From the IMG/VR virus record IMGVR_UViG_3300009620_002209, positions 1-27,791 of that record: a stretch of 27,791 nucleotides of DNA. One strand, given 5' to 3'. The translations under genes and the position numbers were made by a program. This DNA is from a virus. The notes under the pieces were generated by a model. It was not told where the DNA came from. It did not search any database and saw nothing but the letters and a program-made list of their open reading frames with translations. How positions within the stretch are numbered: the stretch's first letter is position 1; every line of letters starts with the position of its first letter. Below are positions 7,441 to 17,016 of the stretch, one piece after another.

Positions 7441-8673
7441 ATGCCCAATTATTCCAGCTCGAAAATCGCCCGCCTATCGGTCAAAAACCAGGCGGCCTGG
7501 GGGACGGCGGATGTAACCTCAATGATCGATCTCGAGTGCGAGGTGCCGAGCTTCGATTTTCCTACCGAGCTTTTGGAAATCGACTCCATTCGATCCGGGT
7601 TTTTCTCGCCTCCACCTATCGCGGGCGCTCGAAGTGGCGGAACGCTATCGTTCAAAATGCGAATGCACGGCTGGAGCACCGCGGGCACAGGGATCGGCGT
7701 AAGCCCGACCGAGCACGCCGATTCCTTGATGCTGAAGTATGCTCTAGGCGCGAACCTTTCCGATAACTATACAACGGAGCTGGGCACGGGCTCCACGACC
7801 ACGAACGTTAAGGTGGGCGATGGGACAACCGCGAGCCTTTCGGCCGGGGGCGGAATTGTTGTACCCTCAACCACGGCGGGCGAATACAAATTGGGCGTGA
7901 TCAAAAGTGGTGACGGCGACCCCGACCCCGAAGAGCTTACCCTTTCCTATCCTTTGGCCGCGGCTGTCGCTTCGTCTGGTACGATTTATGGCACGAACAC
8001 CGTTTATCTATCGACAGGAATCACCCCCTTAACGTTTTTGTGGACCGGCCAAAACGAGGGCGAATATTATACCCTTTCGGATTGCGTCGTGGAGTCGGCC
8101 TCGATTACGTGCAGTCCGGCCGGCCACCTCGAGGTAGACTACTCTGTGAAGGTTGGAAATTGGTCCCAAACCCCCGCCGGGGCCGCCACAACCTCTTACA
8201 CCGTGTCAGATCCTTATCTCCCCGTGGCCGTGGGGCGCTCCGGTGGCTCGCTCGCGACGACTACAGGATCGGTCAATACAGAATTGCCAGTCGGCGATCT
8301 GACCATTACGATCACCAATACATTGATCGAGGCTCGCCAGTTTGCGGCCTCCGAAGGGATCGCCCAGTACATCCTATCCGATCGCGTGGTGGCGCTTTCC
8401 ATGACCATTCCCACGACCGACGCCCTCACCACCTCCGCGTGGGCCGACCTTGTGGGCACCACCGGAGACGCCGTGCGCTATGAGCTTGGGACAACCCCGG
8501 GAAAAATGTTTGGGATGTATATCCCCGCACCGTTCTACAAATCATTGACGGCCGAGGACCAGGGCGGGCTACACGGGCTTTCGGTCGATTTCGGGGTGGG
8601 CACGTATTCGGGTGACACCGCGATCGCCGCCGAGGCCACCGCAAACACCGATTTTCGCGTATATTTTGGGTGA
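7441..8673 (+). CDS. Major tail tube protein
   Basis: The 410-residue product begins at ATG 7441 after a strong AGGAGG site. It is beta-rich with Thr, Ser and Gly, as expected of a protein that polymerises into the tail tube. The outer parts (about 1-100 and 200-410) carry the tube-like pattern. Residues about 100-195 look like an inserted module with GDGTTASLSAGGGIVV, a segment resembling small surface domains in other phage tail proteins. It is followed by the chaperone frameshift pair and tape measure, the canonical order for a tube gene. No sheath gene is present, which supports a non-contractile tail. Confidence 0.8.
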   Translation: MPNYSSSKIARLSVKNQAAWGTADVTSMIDLECEVPSFDFPTELLEIDSIRSGFFSPPPIAGARSGGTLSFKMRMHGWSTAGTGIGVSPTEHADSLMLKYALGANLSDNYTTELGTGSTTTNVKVGDGTTASLSAGGGIVVPSTTAGEYKLGVIKSGDGDPDPEELTLSYPLAAAVASSGTIYGTNTVYLSTGITPLTFLWTGQNEGEYYTLSDCVVESASITCSPAGHLEVDYSVKVGNWSQTPAGAATTSYTVSDPYLPVAVGRSGGSLATTTGSVNTELPVGDLTITITNTLIEARQFAASEGIAQYILSDRVVALSMTIPTTDALTTSAWADLVGTTGDAVRYELGTTPGKMFGMYIPAPFYKSLTAEDQGGLHGLSVDFGVGTYSGDTAIAAEATANTDFRVYFG

Positions 8674-8676
8674 TTT

Positions 8677-9183
8677 ATGAAGGGCAACGGGCAAAAGAAA
8701 AACGGGAACGGAAAGATCCGCCACGAGGCCGGGGCTCAGCCCTGGTATATCCGATCGGTTGATACGGTTGATCTGGTCTATCGCCACGATCCCGCCGTCA
8801 AAAAGTTTCCCAAACAGGACACCGACGCGGCCCCGATCGAAGCGTGCACGATCCGCGAGGGCCAGGCGCCGGCGGTTTTCGTCGCGCGACCCCTTACAAA
8901 CCGCGAACACTTGGGAATGGCGAGCCTGTCGATCCGGGGGATTCAAGAGGACAAGCTCCACGAGCAATACCTAGCCGCCGCATTCGAGATCGCGCAAATG
9001 TGCATAACGGAAATCCGCAACCCCGACGGATCGATCATAACCGGCGACGAGTGGCGGGAGGTTATAAACCAAGCCCACCCCGGCCTCGTCGTGGGCCTCG
9101 GGCTTTGGATTTTGGGGGAGAGCACGTGGGATCCTGTAGCCTCAAAAAAAAAGCCGCAACAACCGCGAACCTCCATAAGCTGA
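8677..9183 (+). CDS. Tail assembly chaperone, short form (gpG-like)
   Basis: The 168-residue product starts at ATG 8677, three bases after the tube stop. It has a basic Gly/Asn/Lys N-terminus, a central FVARPLTNREHLGMAS block and a helical region LHEQYLAAAFEIAQMC. Chaperones of this type bind the tape measure while the tube assembles and are absent from the finished particle. The reading frame ends soon after a run of nine A (9144-9152) that contains an in-frame A_AAA_AAG heptamer, so a longer frameshifted product is expected from the same start. Identity rests on position between tube and tape measure and on the slippery site. Confidence 0.82.
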   Translation: MKGNGQKKNGNGKIRHEAGAQPWYIRSVDTVDLVYRHDPAVKKFPKQDTDAAPIEACTIREGQAPAVFVARPLTNREHLGMASLSIRGIQEDKLHEQYLAAAFEIAQMCITEIRNPDGSIITGDEWREVINQAHPGLVVGLGLWILGESTWDPVASKKKPQQPRTSIS

Positions 9184-9473
9184 GGAAGATTTACGGGATC
9201 ACGTGCGCGGTTTCGGGGTGCGTGGGCAAATGCGAGGATCTCGCGGGCACCTACGGCGATCACGAATTTGACCGGTGCCCGGTGGCGGCGCTAAGCGCCC
9301 CGCGGTGGGCGGTAGTCCTTGAGTTGTACAACGCCTCGAAGGTGGCGCCGTTGGCAGAGTGGCCGGAAGGGTGGACGCCGTGGATCGTGCGCGGGCTTTC
9401 CGACCTCACCACTGAGATCAAACAGGCGGAAAACGCCGCAACAATGGAGGCTTATAAATCCCATGGCCGCTAG
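8677..9473 (+). CDS. Tail assembly chaperone, -1 frameshift form (gpGT-like)
   Basis: A -1 shift at A_AAA_AAG (9147-9153) moves ribosomes from the short frame into a frame open to TAG 9471-9473. The fused product would have 159 residues from the first frame and 106 from the second, 265 in all. The second part looks like real protein (CPVAALSAPRWAVVLELY, then LAEWPEGWTPWIVRGL) and has several Cys residues, whereas the same frame upstream of the slip is Arg/Pro-rich noise. It has no convincing start of its own. This is the arrangement known from lambda G/GT and many siphoviruses. Its end overlaps the tape-measure start by 11 bases. Confidence 0.85.
9147..9153 (+). other. Programmed -1 ribosomal frameshift slippery site
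   Basis: The heptamer A_AAA_AAG lies in the zero frame of the chaperone gene at the end of a nine-A run (9144-9152). Both tRNAs can re-pair after slipping back one base. The zero frame stops 28 bases later at 9181-9183, while the -1 frame stays open for 106 codons and carries coherent protein. Confidence 0.88.
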
Positions 9474-12216
9474 CGTTGGAAAATATGAAATGATCTTTTC
9501 CCTGAAGGGGGAGGACAAGGCGACCACCGTTTTAAAGAAGGTGGACGGGAGCTTTAAGAAAACCGCCAACCAGGCGAAAAAAGCGGGGGCCTCCTTTCAG
9601 GGCACAGGAGGCGCCACAACGGACTTGACCGGATCGATTATGGGGTTTTTGCCGGGTGGGGCGGCAATGTCGGCGGCAATGCAGGGAATGAGCGCCAGCA
9701 GTGGGCTTGCCACCCTCGGCATTTCCGCGCTTACGGCGGGGATCATGGCGGCAGTGGGCGCGCTTTTCATGATGCGGGGAAGGGCCGAAGAGGCCGCGGC
9801 CCTCACCTTTCGATTGTCACGCCTCGGGGATGGATTCGCCGAGACCACGATCAAGATCCGCAAGCTCAAACGGGAATCCGGCGGGGTATTTTCCACAAAG
9901 CAACTTGTTGATTTCCTGACAGTTCAAAAGGAAATGAACGTCGATCTGGGGATCACGGCGCAAAACCTCAGAATGCTAGATCTACGGTTTACCGCGCTCG
10001 GCCTGGACGTTGGGACCGGGCTCCGGCAAATGACGGAAGCGATCAAAACCGGCCGGCAAATGTATCTGCAAAAGCTCGGGCTCGTGGATAACCTGACCGA
10101 AGCATGGAAAAAAGAGGCCAAATCGATCGGGCACGTTCTCTCACAGGAAGAGAAAATGGTAGTGACGATCCGCGAGGTCAAAAAGGGGATGGCGAATATA
10201 CAGGTTGGCGGCTCGGGTGGGCCAATAACAGCATTCGAGCGTATAGCCGCCACCTTTGAGGAATTCGGGGTTGCGCTGGGGGAACTGTTCGATCCCCTTT
10301 TCGAGGCCCTGGCGCCGTTCCTGGAAGGGCTACAGGGAATCTTCGAATCCCTCGTTCCGGTGGCCTCGCTTGTCATGCGACCGTTTCAGGCCGGCTTTCA
10401 GCTCATAGGCGAGGTTTTGCGGGGAATTGTGGACGTGCTCGGATCCTTTATTATCCCCCTTGTGAAAACTCTCGACCGGCTCCTGGGCGACCGGATAGCG
10501 GTTACAACCGAAGCGATCCGAGACGGGTTTGTGATAATTGCGGGGTGGGCCGAGGGGCTCGCGCTTTCAATAGCCGATTGGCTTGACAGCATAACCCGCG
10601 TACACGAAGAATACCGCGATTTTCTCGTGACCGTGGGCTATTACACCCAGACCGAATTGGATAATCTTCGAGCCCTGGAAAAGGCCCTAGAGCTTGGCCG
10701 CGCGCGCACCGCAGAATTTGAACGAGGCCGGGGCGTTATTCGGGATTCCGCGAGCCTTCAAAAACAGATCAACGATTTGGGCGCGAAAAACCTATCGATC
10801 AACGAGAAAATCGAAACCGTTTTGCGGCGATCTGAAAAGTGGAGGCTCGAGCAAAAAAAGGCGGCAGTCGGCCTCACGGGCGAAGAGCTGAAACGCCTGG
10901 ATGCTTTGGCGGTTATTTTGCGCGTGGAGGGGGCGACCTCGAAAATCAAAGCCCAAATGGCTGTCAATGCGAAAAACATTCTTGCGATCGAGTTGAAGCG
11001 TGCGGAGCTGCAAGCGCGGGTACGCGAGGGCGGTCCCATGGTTGGGCTTGCATTTGCTGGCGAGATCGCCGCGATGAACACCGCGCTTTTCCTCGCACAG
11101 GATAACCAAAAAATCCTCGCCGCAGAAATGCAAGCCGCGGGCAAAGCGGCGGCTAAATTTGCGCCGGCAGAAAAGGCAACGAAAGCGCGCGGAGGGCCTA
11201 AAAAACTTACGGAAGAGGACGCCGCAAGGGCAAAAGAAATCACGAACGAGCTTCGAGAAATAGAGCTGGGGTTGATTGGCGAGAAAAACAAATTGACCCG
11301 GGCAAGCGCGGAGATGGAGCGCGGGGTTTTGCGGGCATCGCTGGCGGCGCTCCAGGGCGATCAGAAACTAGCCGACCACCAAAAAAAGGTTGCGTTTCAA
11401 AAGTGGGATAACGCGTTGACCCAAATCCGGGGCCTTGAAGCGGTGCAGGCCGCCACCAAAAAGGCTTTCGGCGAAGAAACCGTATTGTCGATCAAGCTCG
11501 CGCGCACCACCGACGAAGCGCAAAAAATAGAAATCCAACACAAAAAGGATCTAATTAAGGTTCAACTCGCAGAAATGGCCGGAAAGGAGCTTCTGGCGGA
11601 TCGCCTCCGAACCGAAGCCGACGCGCGCCGGGCCGTGTCTGTCGCAGCCCTGGACCAGGCCCGCGCAATGGACGCCGCCCGCGAAAAAACCGCGAGCCTA
11701 TCGCAGTCGATCGGCGTGCTTCAGGGAATGTCAGGGCAATTTGCCGACAACGAAGCCGCCGCGCTTGGTACGGCTTTGGGGGGCCTCGGGGGCGTGGCGC
11801 ATAATCTCGAGCAAAACCAAATTGGGGTAACCCAGGCAATTTCCCAGTCGGGCCCTGTTGTCGCCCAGGCCGCCGACGCCTTCGGAGCCTCACAACGGCA
11901 AATGGCGGGAATTATGGCCGCCTTTGAATTCGCCTCGGGGTGGGCGGCGCTTGGCGCCCTTAATCCAATCTCCGCCGCGGCTCACTTCCTAGCCGCGGGC
12001 CTCTTCGGTGCGGTGGCTTCGGGCGCCGGGGGCGTTTCCGACGAAGGCGGCGCGGCCTCTGGAAAACTGGGCGCCCTCGCGCGCGAGGACAGGGGCGCCG
12101 AAAAAGCCGGGGATCGCACCGTTGTAATCAACATTTCGGGGGTTGTGACCGACGCCCAGGGAGTCGGAAAACAGGTTAAATTAGCCCTGGGATCGCTCGA
12201 GGGCACCGGAGCTTGA
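9463..12216 (+). CDS. Tail tape measure protein
   Basis: The 917-residue protein sets tail length and is threaded through the tube. I start it at ATG 9463, twelve bases after GGAGG; the frame is open further upstream but that part overlaps the chaperone. Features: a basic N-terminus with KKVDGSFKKTANQAKKAG (25-42), a hydrophobic Gly/Ala/Met region (about 59-104), a second hydrophobic segment (about 285-345), long charged coiled-coil regions rich in Ala, Glu and Lys, and an Ala/Gly-rich hydrophobic stretch near the C-terminus. At the usual ratio of roughly 1.5 angstrom per residue this would suit a tail of about 140 nm. No peptidoglycan hydrolase domain is recognised inside it. Confidence 0.92.
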   Translation: MAASVGKYEMIFSLKGEDKATTVLKKVDGSFKKTANQAKKAGASFQGTGGATTDLTGSIMGFLPGGAAMSAAMQGMSASSGLATLGISALTAGIMAAVGALFMMRGRAEEAAALTFRLSRLGDGFAETTIKIRKLKRESGGVFSTKQLVDFLTVQKEMNVDLGITAQNLRMLDLRFTALGLDVGTGLRQMTEAIKTGRQMYLQKLGLVDNLTEAWKKEAKSIGHVLSQEEKMVVTIREVKKGMANIQVGGSGGPITAFERIAATFEEFGVALGELFDPLFEALAPFLEGLQGIFESLVPVASLVMRPFQAGFQLIGEVLRGIVDVLGSFIIPLVKTLDRLLGDRIAVTTEAIRDGFVIIAGWAEGLALSIADWLDSITRVHEEYRDFLVTVGYYTQTELDNLRALEKALELGRARTAEFERGRGVIRDSASLQKQINDLGAKNLSINEKIETVLRRSEKWRLEQKKAAVGLTGEELKRLDALAVILRVEGATSKIKAQMAVNAKNILAIELKRAELQARVREGGPMVGLAFAGEIAAMNTALFLAQDNQKILAAEMQAAGKAAAKFAPAEKATKARGGPKKLTEEDAARAKEITNELREIELGLIGEKNKLTRASAEMERGVLRASLAALQGDQKLADHQKKVAFQKWDNALTQIRGLEAVQAATKKAFGEETVLSIKLARTTDEAQKIEIQHKKDLIKVQLAEMAGKELLADRLRTEADARRAVSVAALDQARAMDAAREKTASLSQSIGVLQGMSGQFADNEAAALGTALGGLGGVAHNLEQNQIGVTQAISQSGPVVAQAADAFGASQRQMAGIMAAFEFASGWAALGALNPISAAAHFLAAGLFGAVASGAGGVSDEGGAASGKLGALAREDRGAEKAGDRTVVINISGVVTDAQGVGKQVKLALGSLEGTGA

Positions 12217-12857
12217 CCACGTTTTTAACCATAGCGGATCAGACCTTCGACGGATCGGAGGCGATCCAAATTTCAACCTCGTTTGGGGAGATCTGGACCT
12301 ATTACCCCGAAGGCCGCGCCGCCGCCTCGGAGGTTTGGGCAAACTTCCAAACGGTTTTGGGGATCAACAGTACACAGTTTTTTTTGACGATCACCGCCGC
12401 AAAGCGGCTAACCGTTATGAATTTCTCTGGGGCGGGAACCTATACTCTGATGTTTAAGGACGCCGATCTTGGCAATGACGCAACGGTAGCCGCAAAATTT
12501 GGCTTTGCCTCTGCGAGCACAACCGCCGCCGCCGGCGCCTCAATTACCGCCACGGGCGCGATCACGGCCCACGAGGTTTCGCACCTCGATCCGCGCTTTA
12601 CGGATATAAGCGAAAACACCGCGGGCCACGGCGCCGGGGGATTTTCGCCACCCTCACGAACCTTTGAGCTGTCGGCGGTATGCACCCGAACAGTCGCCGC
12701 CGCATTCGCCGCCGACATTGAACAAGACGGATTCGTCGGGGTGGCCGACACAGAAAACGGCGGCCTCAACTGGACGATCAGGATCGGGAGCACACAAATT
12801 ATTTCGGTGGGCACAACCAAAGCCCAGATCATGATCACGGGCTCGGGGAGGGTATAA
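12213..12857 (+). CDS. Tail protein following the tape measure
   Basis: The 214-residue ORF begins at TTG 12213, overlapping the tape-measure stop as TTGA, with GAGGG nine bases upstream. It is rich in Thr, Ala and Ile and predicted by eye to be mostly beta. The segment AAKRLTVMNFSGAGTYTLMF followed by an AAKFGF block resembles a short module, strands then a (L/F)GF-type turn, seen in various phage structural proteins. Position directly after the tape measure fits a distal tail or tail-tip component. No enzyme motif is visible. Confidence 0.72.
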   Translation: MTTFLTIADQTFDGSEAIQISTSFGEIWTYYPEGRAAASEVWANFQTVLGINSTQFFLTITAAKRLTVMNFSGAGTYTLMFKDADLGNDATVAAKFGFASASTTAAAGASITATGAITAHEVSHLDPRFTDISENTAGHGAGGFSPPSRTFELSAVCTRTVAAAFAADIEQDGFVGVADTENGGLNWTIRIGSTQIISVGTTKAQIMITGSGRV

Positions 12858-12858
12858 A

Positions 12859-13563
12859 ATGCCCTATCTATACGGATCCCTCCCCGTCGGCCTCACGGCG
12901 CTAAAAAGCCTTACCCTGGAGCATCCTGATTACAACGGCGGAACGGCGGCCACGGTTACGATCACAAGCTCCGCCGATGCCGTGGGCTTCGAAGCCGCCG
13001 CCCCCCTCTTCAACGCCGCGCTTTCCACGGCGTCGGGTGGGGATCTTTCGTTTACGTGGTCTGATATGAACGGATATTGCACGATCACGAGCGCGGGCGG
13101 GAAAACGTGGAATATCTGGAGTTTCCCGGCGCGCGGGTTTTTTGGCTTCAAAGAATACCCCGGAAATTACAACGAAACCGGAGGATCTCCATTTGGCGCT
13201 CTATATCTCGAGGGCCTCTCCGTGGATAACATAGAGCTTCCAACCGCCCACGAGGGCCGCAAATCCCCCGGCGACGGATATAGCCTGATAAAGGGCACGA
13301 TCCTAAACTGTACGGGCTTTTTTAAGGTTCAAAACACGCGACAAAGCCGCCGCGTGGCGCCGGGCACAGGAACCGCGCTTGATTGGGTGGCCTACAAGGG
13401 CGTGATAACGATACAGCCAAACGCCGCCGACGCCACCGCCTGGAGCATTTCCAACATGGACGGAAAGATCACGGATGGAAACCTCGTGGGCTATAACATG
13501 CGCGCCCAGGAAACATTTTTAGGATCGAAGATTTGGGAAATTGATATGCGGATTCAGGTATGA
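12859..13563 (+). CDS. Tail-tip/structural protein
   Basis: The 234-residue protein starts at ATG 12859, one base after the previous stop, with GGGGAGGG upstream. Near residues 48-100 it carries a sequence pattern (LFNAALSTASGGDLSFTWSD, then CTITSAGGKTWNIW and FFGFKEY) like the module in the preceding gene, so the two may be distantly related or share a fold. The rest is beta-rich. It overlaps the large tail protein gene by ATGA at 13560-13563. It is probably part of the tail tip; exact role unknown. Confidence 0.72.
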   Translation: MPYLYGSLPVGLTALKSLTLEHPDYNGGTAATVTITSSADAVGFEAAAPLFNAALSTASGGDLSFTWSDMNGYCTITSAGGKTWNIWSFPARGFFGFKEYPGNYNETGGSPFGALYLEGLSVDNIELPTAHEGRKSPGDGYSLIKGTILNCTGFFKVQNTRQSRRVAPGTGTALDWVAYKGVITIQPNAADATAWSISNMDGKITDGNLVGYNMRAQETFLGSKIWEIDMRIQV

Positions 13564-16163
13564 CCACCCCCGCGCTCGCCTTTCGACACCGGGTGCCGGT
13601 GCATTATTACGCCCGATTTAATGGGCTCCCCCTGGTCTATTTTGGCGATGGCCCACAGGTTGACACCTCGGGCGGCGGGCCTTTCAACGATCTGGCATAT
13701 TGCGCCGCCCTTCGCGTTTCGGATCAACAGATATCAGCGCAAATCGAAAACGGGGCCCCAGTCGGCCAGGGCCGCGCGCTTGATCTGGTCCTGGACGCCG
13801 ACACCCTCGCGGCTTCGGGGGTTTACGCCTCCCATTTCACCGCACCGACGAAGATCACGGCTACGACGGCGGCTGTTCCTATCGCCGCCACCACGATCGC
13901 CGCGGATTCAACGGCTGATTTCGCAAGCTCGGGCGCGTTCTATTGGGGGCATGAGCGGATAACATACAGCGGGAAAACCGCTACGAGTTTCACAGGATGC
14001 ACCCGCGGCACGGGCGCGGCTTCGGCGTTTCTTAATTATGCGTCGGCGGCGCCGGCGGGCATAACCGGCACGTGGGGCCTGATATCGGATAAGCCTGTAC
14101 TGTGGCGCGGGCGCCTGGTGGAGATCTGGGCGGTGGCCGCCACCCCGGAGGGCGATCTATTGGGGCAACCTTTCACCGCGGGCGATGCCTCCTGGCGCGT
14201 TTGGGTGGGGCATGTAGACGGGCAACCCGTGATCGTTCCTACCGGGATCTCGATCCGGGCCCTTCCCGCGGAACGAAGCGCGGATCGGGAATACGGATGG
14301 GGCATGAAATGGGAGCACGCGCCGGGGGGCGCCGACAAGTGGTATCAGCGGCTTCTATACTGGCCGGATGGCGGGAAAATGCGGCTCGTGGTGACTAAGG
14401 ACACCGGCGGCACGATCTCGAAATACACCGTAGATGTAGAGCCTTTGTCAGGGGTGGCCGCGACTTCGACAAAACGCGTTATAACGCCCCGGGCGCTTTT
14501 CGATTTGGCGGAACCGCTATGGGAGGCCGACGCTCAAATTACCTCTGTAATTCTGTCATATGCAGACAAGTTTAAAACCTCGGGTGTTGACGACAAGATT
14601 TTGAAGGTGATCGCTGGCGATCCGATCTATATGAAGGTGATATCAAACGGGGCTACGACAAAGAAATTCGGCGTTCAAACCGTCGGCGCCGCGGGGGGGC
14701 TAGCCGCCCTTGGTGGGGTGGTCCTGGAATATCCAGACGGCGCGGTATACGAGGCCGGAATCCTCGGGATGCCTACGAATTCTGTTATGGGGGCGGGGGG
14801 GTTTTTCGTCCTACAACCCGAAGAGGCTAGCGATCAAATATTCTCGGCGCCTCCCGTTGCGGGCCAATTCCTCCGGTGGGAATCCGACGGGCGGCAATTT
14901 ATTGGCGAGGTTGCCAGGGTGCTCGAGCTTTCGAGCGGGTTTCCTGGCGCTTATTTCGTCAATATAAAAGAAATGGTAGTCGATCAGATTGGGAACGAAA
15001 GTTTCAGCGGGGGAACGGATCCGATCAATATAGCCGAAGTTTTGTATATCACCGGCGGCGCCATGACCCTAACGGATATTTGGAAGAGGATTTTAAACAC
15101 AAGCGGCGGCGCTTTGATTTTGCCCTCGACGGCGGGAGCTTTCGGCGCCTCGGATCTTTTGCCGATTGGGTGGGGCGCCAGGATTCCAGATCCGTGGATC
15201 TCCGCCACCTTCGCCGATGGGACCGCCGAGCCCGCACCCGATCCGTTTATTTCCTACGACCTGGACGCCCGCGCCCTATTTATTGACGCGGTAGCCCTGA
15301 AGCTCGCGATCACGCAAAAATTCACGAGCGCGGGGGCGGTTGTGGACCTCGCGCCAATGTTTGCGCCCCAGGAGGCCGATCCCCTAGTTGAGATCACTAC
15401 CGCCGACTTGATGGCCGACCCGATCGGCGTGGGGCCACGGGACAAGCCGCCGAACGTGGTTGAGATCGAGTTTTTCTCAGAATCAAAGCCGAAGATCGTG
15501 ATCCGAAACCCCCTTCGAGTGCACGCCGAGGGCACGATTAAAAAAGAAACTTTCAAGGTGCCCGACCATTGGGCTAACGATCGCCTGACCGGGGTAATTC
15601 AGAGCGTGACAACCCCGGATCAACTGCTATCCGACGTGTATATATACGAGCTTTCCGTCACGCCCGAAAAGGCGTGGTCCGTAAACCCCGGGGACAAACT
15701 CAAAATTAACGGGAGGCACTACGCCTTCGCCGACTTCGCCGCGGGCTCCCACAGGGCCTCATCTATCACGGGCCGCGTTTTGGGCGTGACGCGCAAATTA
15801 GACGGCTCAGGGGGTACAATACAGATCGGGGTTTGGGGCCAAGTTACGGCGGACTACTACGCCCCAGATTCGAGAATTGTTAGCTTCAACGCGGGCACCA
15901 ATACCGTTACATTTCCCGCCGCACAGGCCGCCTGGTTTTGGGCGGGATCCGGGGCGGAACTCCGGTTCTATCGGCCAGGCGTGGAGGACACAAAACAGGA
16001 AGAACACGGGATGGTAAGCTCCACCGGGGCAACCATAACCTTCGACGCGCTTCCGGCCTGGCTTGATGAGGATTTTGACCGGGTAACCTTCCCCACCTAT
16101 ACCGCCGCGTCCACCCGCCAAAAGAATTGGGCGTATACAAATGATTCCGGGATTTTATCATGA
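13560..16163 (+). CDS. Large tail-tip/hub-like protein (867 aa)
   Basis: This is the largest protein after the tape measure. Residues about 118-165 form a repeat-like unit (TTIAADSTADF, then ERITYSGKTATSFTGCTRG) common in phage tail proteins. The N-terminal 300 residues describe a hub or adaptor-like beta fold with many Trp residues. The central part is Gly/Ala-rich beta, and the region around TPDQLLSDVYIYELSVTPEK (about 683-702) resembles tail hub proteins that carry the central tip. The gene follows the two small tail-tip genes and precedes fibre-like genes, the normal place for the hub. No lysozyme or peptidase motif was found. Confidence 0.75.
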   Translation: MTTPALAFRHRVPVHYYARFNGLPLVYFGDGPQVDTSGGGPFNDLAYCAALRVSDQQISAQIENGAPVGQGRALDLVLDADTLAASGVYASHFTAPTKITATTAAVPIAATTIAADSTADFASSGAFYWGHERITYSGKTATSFTGCTRGTGAASAFLNYASAAPAGITGTWGLISDKPVLWRGRLVEIWAVAATPEGDLLGQPFTAGDASWRVWVGHVDGQPVIVPTGISIRALPAERSADREYGWGMKWEHAPGGADKWYQRLLYWPDGGKMRLVVTKDTGGTISKYTVDVEPLSGVAATSTKRVITPRALFDLAEPLWEADAQITSVILSYADKFKTSGVDDKILKVIAGDPIYMKVISNGATTKKFGVQTVGAAGGLAALGGVVLEYPDGAVYEAGILGMPTNSVMGAGGFFVLQPEEASDQIFSAPPVAGQFLRWESDGRQFIGEVARVLELSSGFPGAYFVNIKEMVVDQIGNESFSGGTDPINIAEVLYITGGAMTLTDIWKRILNTSGGALILPSTAGAFGASDLLPIGWGARIPDPWISATFADGTAEPAPDPFISYDLDARALFIDAVALKLAITQKFTSAGAVVDLAPMFAPQEADPLVEITTADLMADPIGVGPRDKPPNVVEIEFFSESKPKIVIRNPLRVHAEGTIKKETFKVPDHWANDRLTGVIQSVTTPDQLLSDVYIYELSVTPEKAWSVNPGDKLKINGRHYAFADFAAGSHRASSITGRVLGVTRKLDGSGGTIQIGVWGQVTADYYAPDSRIVSFNAGTNTVTFPAAQAAWFWAGSGAELRFYRPGVEDTKQEEHGMVSSTGATITFDALPAWLDEDFDRVTFPTYTAASTRQKNWAYTNDSGILS

Positions 16164-17014
16164 CGTGGATCAAGGGCAAAAAGGATTTGGCCGGGACCAC
16201 CCGCACGACCGCGCTCTATCAAACCCTGTGCGCCCGCGCGCTCCACGTCCAAACGTATTATTTGCCGATCTTGGGCGGGCTTTCGCCGTGCTCCCTTTTC
16301 GCGACGGCCTCGGCTACGTATGTAACGGCGGCCAATTCGCTCATAACCCCCGCAACTTGCCAATGGCGAATTGTGTTTTTGGCGAAGGTTTCGGGCGGGA
16401 CAGGCACGATTAAAGCCACGGTTAATTCTGTGGCAATAGAGCAAACCCTGACGAATACGGGCATTTCTAGGACCCCTCTAGGATTTTTCACGGGCACGGG
16501 CGATCCCGAAAAGGTGGAAATAGAGGCGAAGTGCTCCGGTGGAAACACCCTGACGATCTATTCCGCGGTTTTCCTACCCCGGGAAAGCTACGTGACCGGG
16601 ATAAATACCGCATATTACGCCCCCCTCGTCGACGCGCTGGACTCCGCCACCGGCGCCCCGATTTCCAATAATATGATCCGTCGGCTTCAGGCTAACACCG
16701 TTGAGCTCATGAAAACCCGCCCCGCGGCTTTGGCTTATCACGCCGACGCCGAAACCCGCGCGGGAATTTCCGCCGGGGGCGTTATTCGAATCTCCGACGC
16801 TTTCGCGATTACGTTGTGGGATTATATCCCCTCATTTCGCGTGACGATCTTGGGGCCAACGGCTACGACTGCCACCCTCAGATCAAACGGGGAGCTGCAA
16901 ACCGCGTCCTGTTCAGACGCCGCCGTTGAAGTGTCAAGCGCGACGGTTTCCGGCTGGAATTTATCGCTCGAGTTGGACGGGCCGATCGAATCCTTCGTGG
17001 TCTACGAGGTGTAA
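16160..17014 (+). CDS. Minor tail/receptor-end structural protein
   Basis: The 284-residue product starts at ATG 16160 within an ATGA overlap. The N-terminus is short and basic (MTWIKGKKDLAGTTRTTALY). The middle region (about 50-145) is a Thr/Gly-rich beta domain that reads like a carbohydrate-binding or jelly-roll fold, and the C-terminal 80 residues are also beta-rich, ending in IESFVVYEV. No specific family is recognised. Its place downstream of the hub suggests a tail-tip or fibre subunit. Confidence 0.7.
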   Translation: MTWIKGKKDLAGTTRTTALYQTLCARALHVQTYYLPILGGLSPCSLFATASATYVTAANSLITPATCQWRIVFLAKVSGGTGTIKATVNSVAIEQTLTNTGISRTPLGFFTGTGDPEKVEIEAKCSGGNTLTIYSAVFLPRESYVTGINTAYYAPLVDALDSATGAPISNNMIRRLQANTVELMKTRPAALAYHADAETRAGISAGGVIRISDAFAITLWDYIPSFRVTILGPTATTATLRSNGELQTASCSDAAVEVSSATVSGWNLSLELDGPIESFVVYEV

Positions 17015-17016
17015 CC

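Noticed and set aside
9319-9462. Tape measure starting at 9319
   Set aside because: The extra 48 residues overlap the chaperone extension and are Arg/Trp-rich; ATG 9463 has a GGAGG site and a natural N-terminus.
8844-9473. Second chaperone part as an independent gene from ATG 8844
   Set aside because: The sequence before the slip site is Arg/Pro-rich noise in this frame and overlaps the real first part; the slippery heptamer explains expression better.
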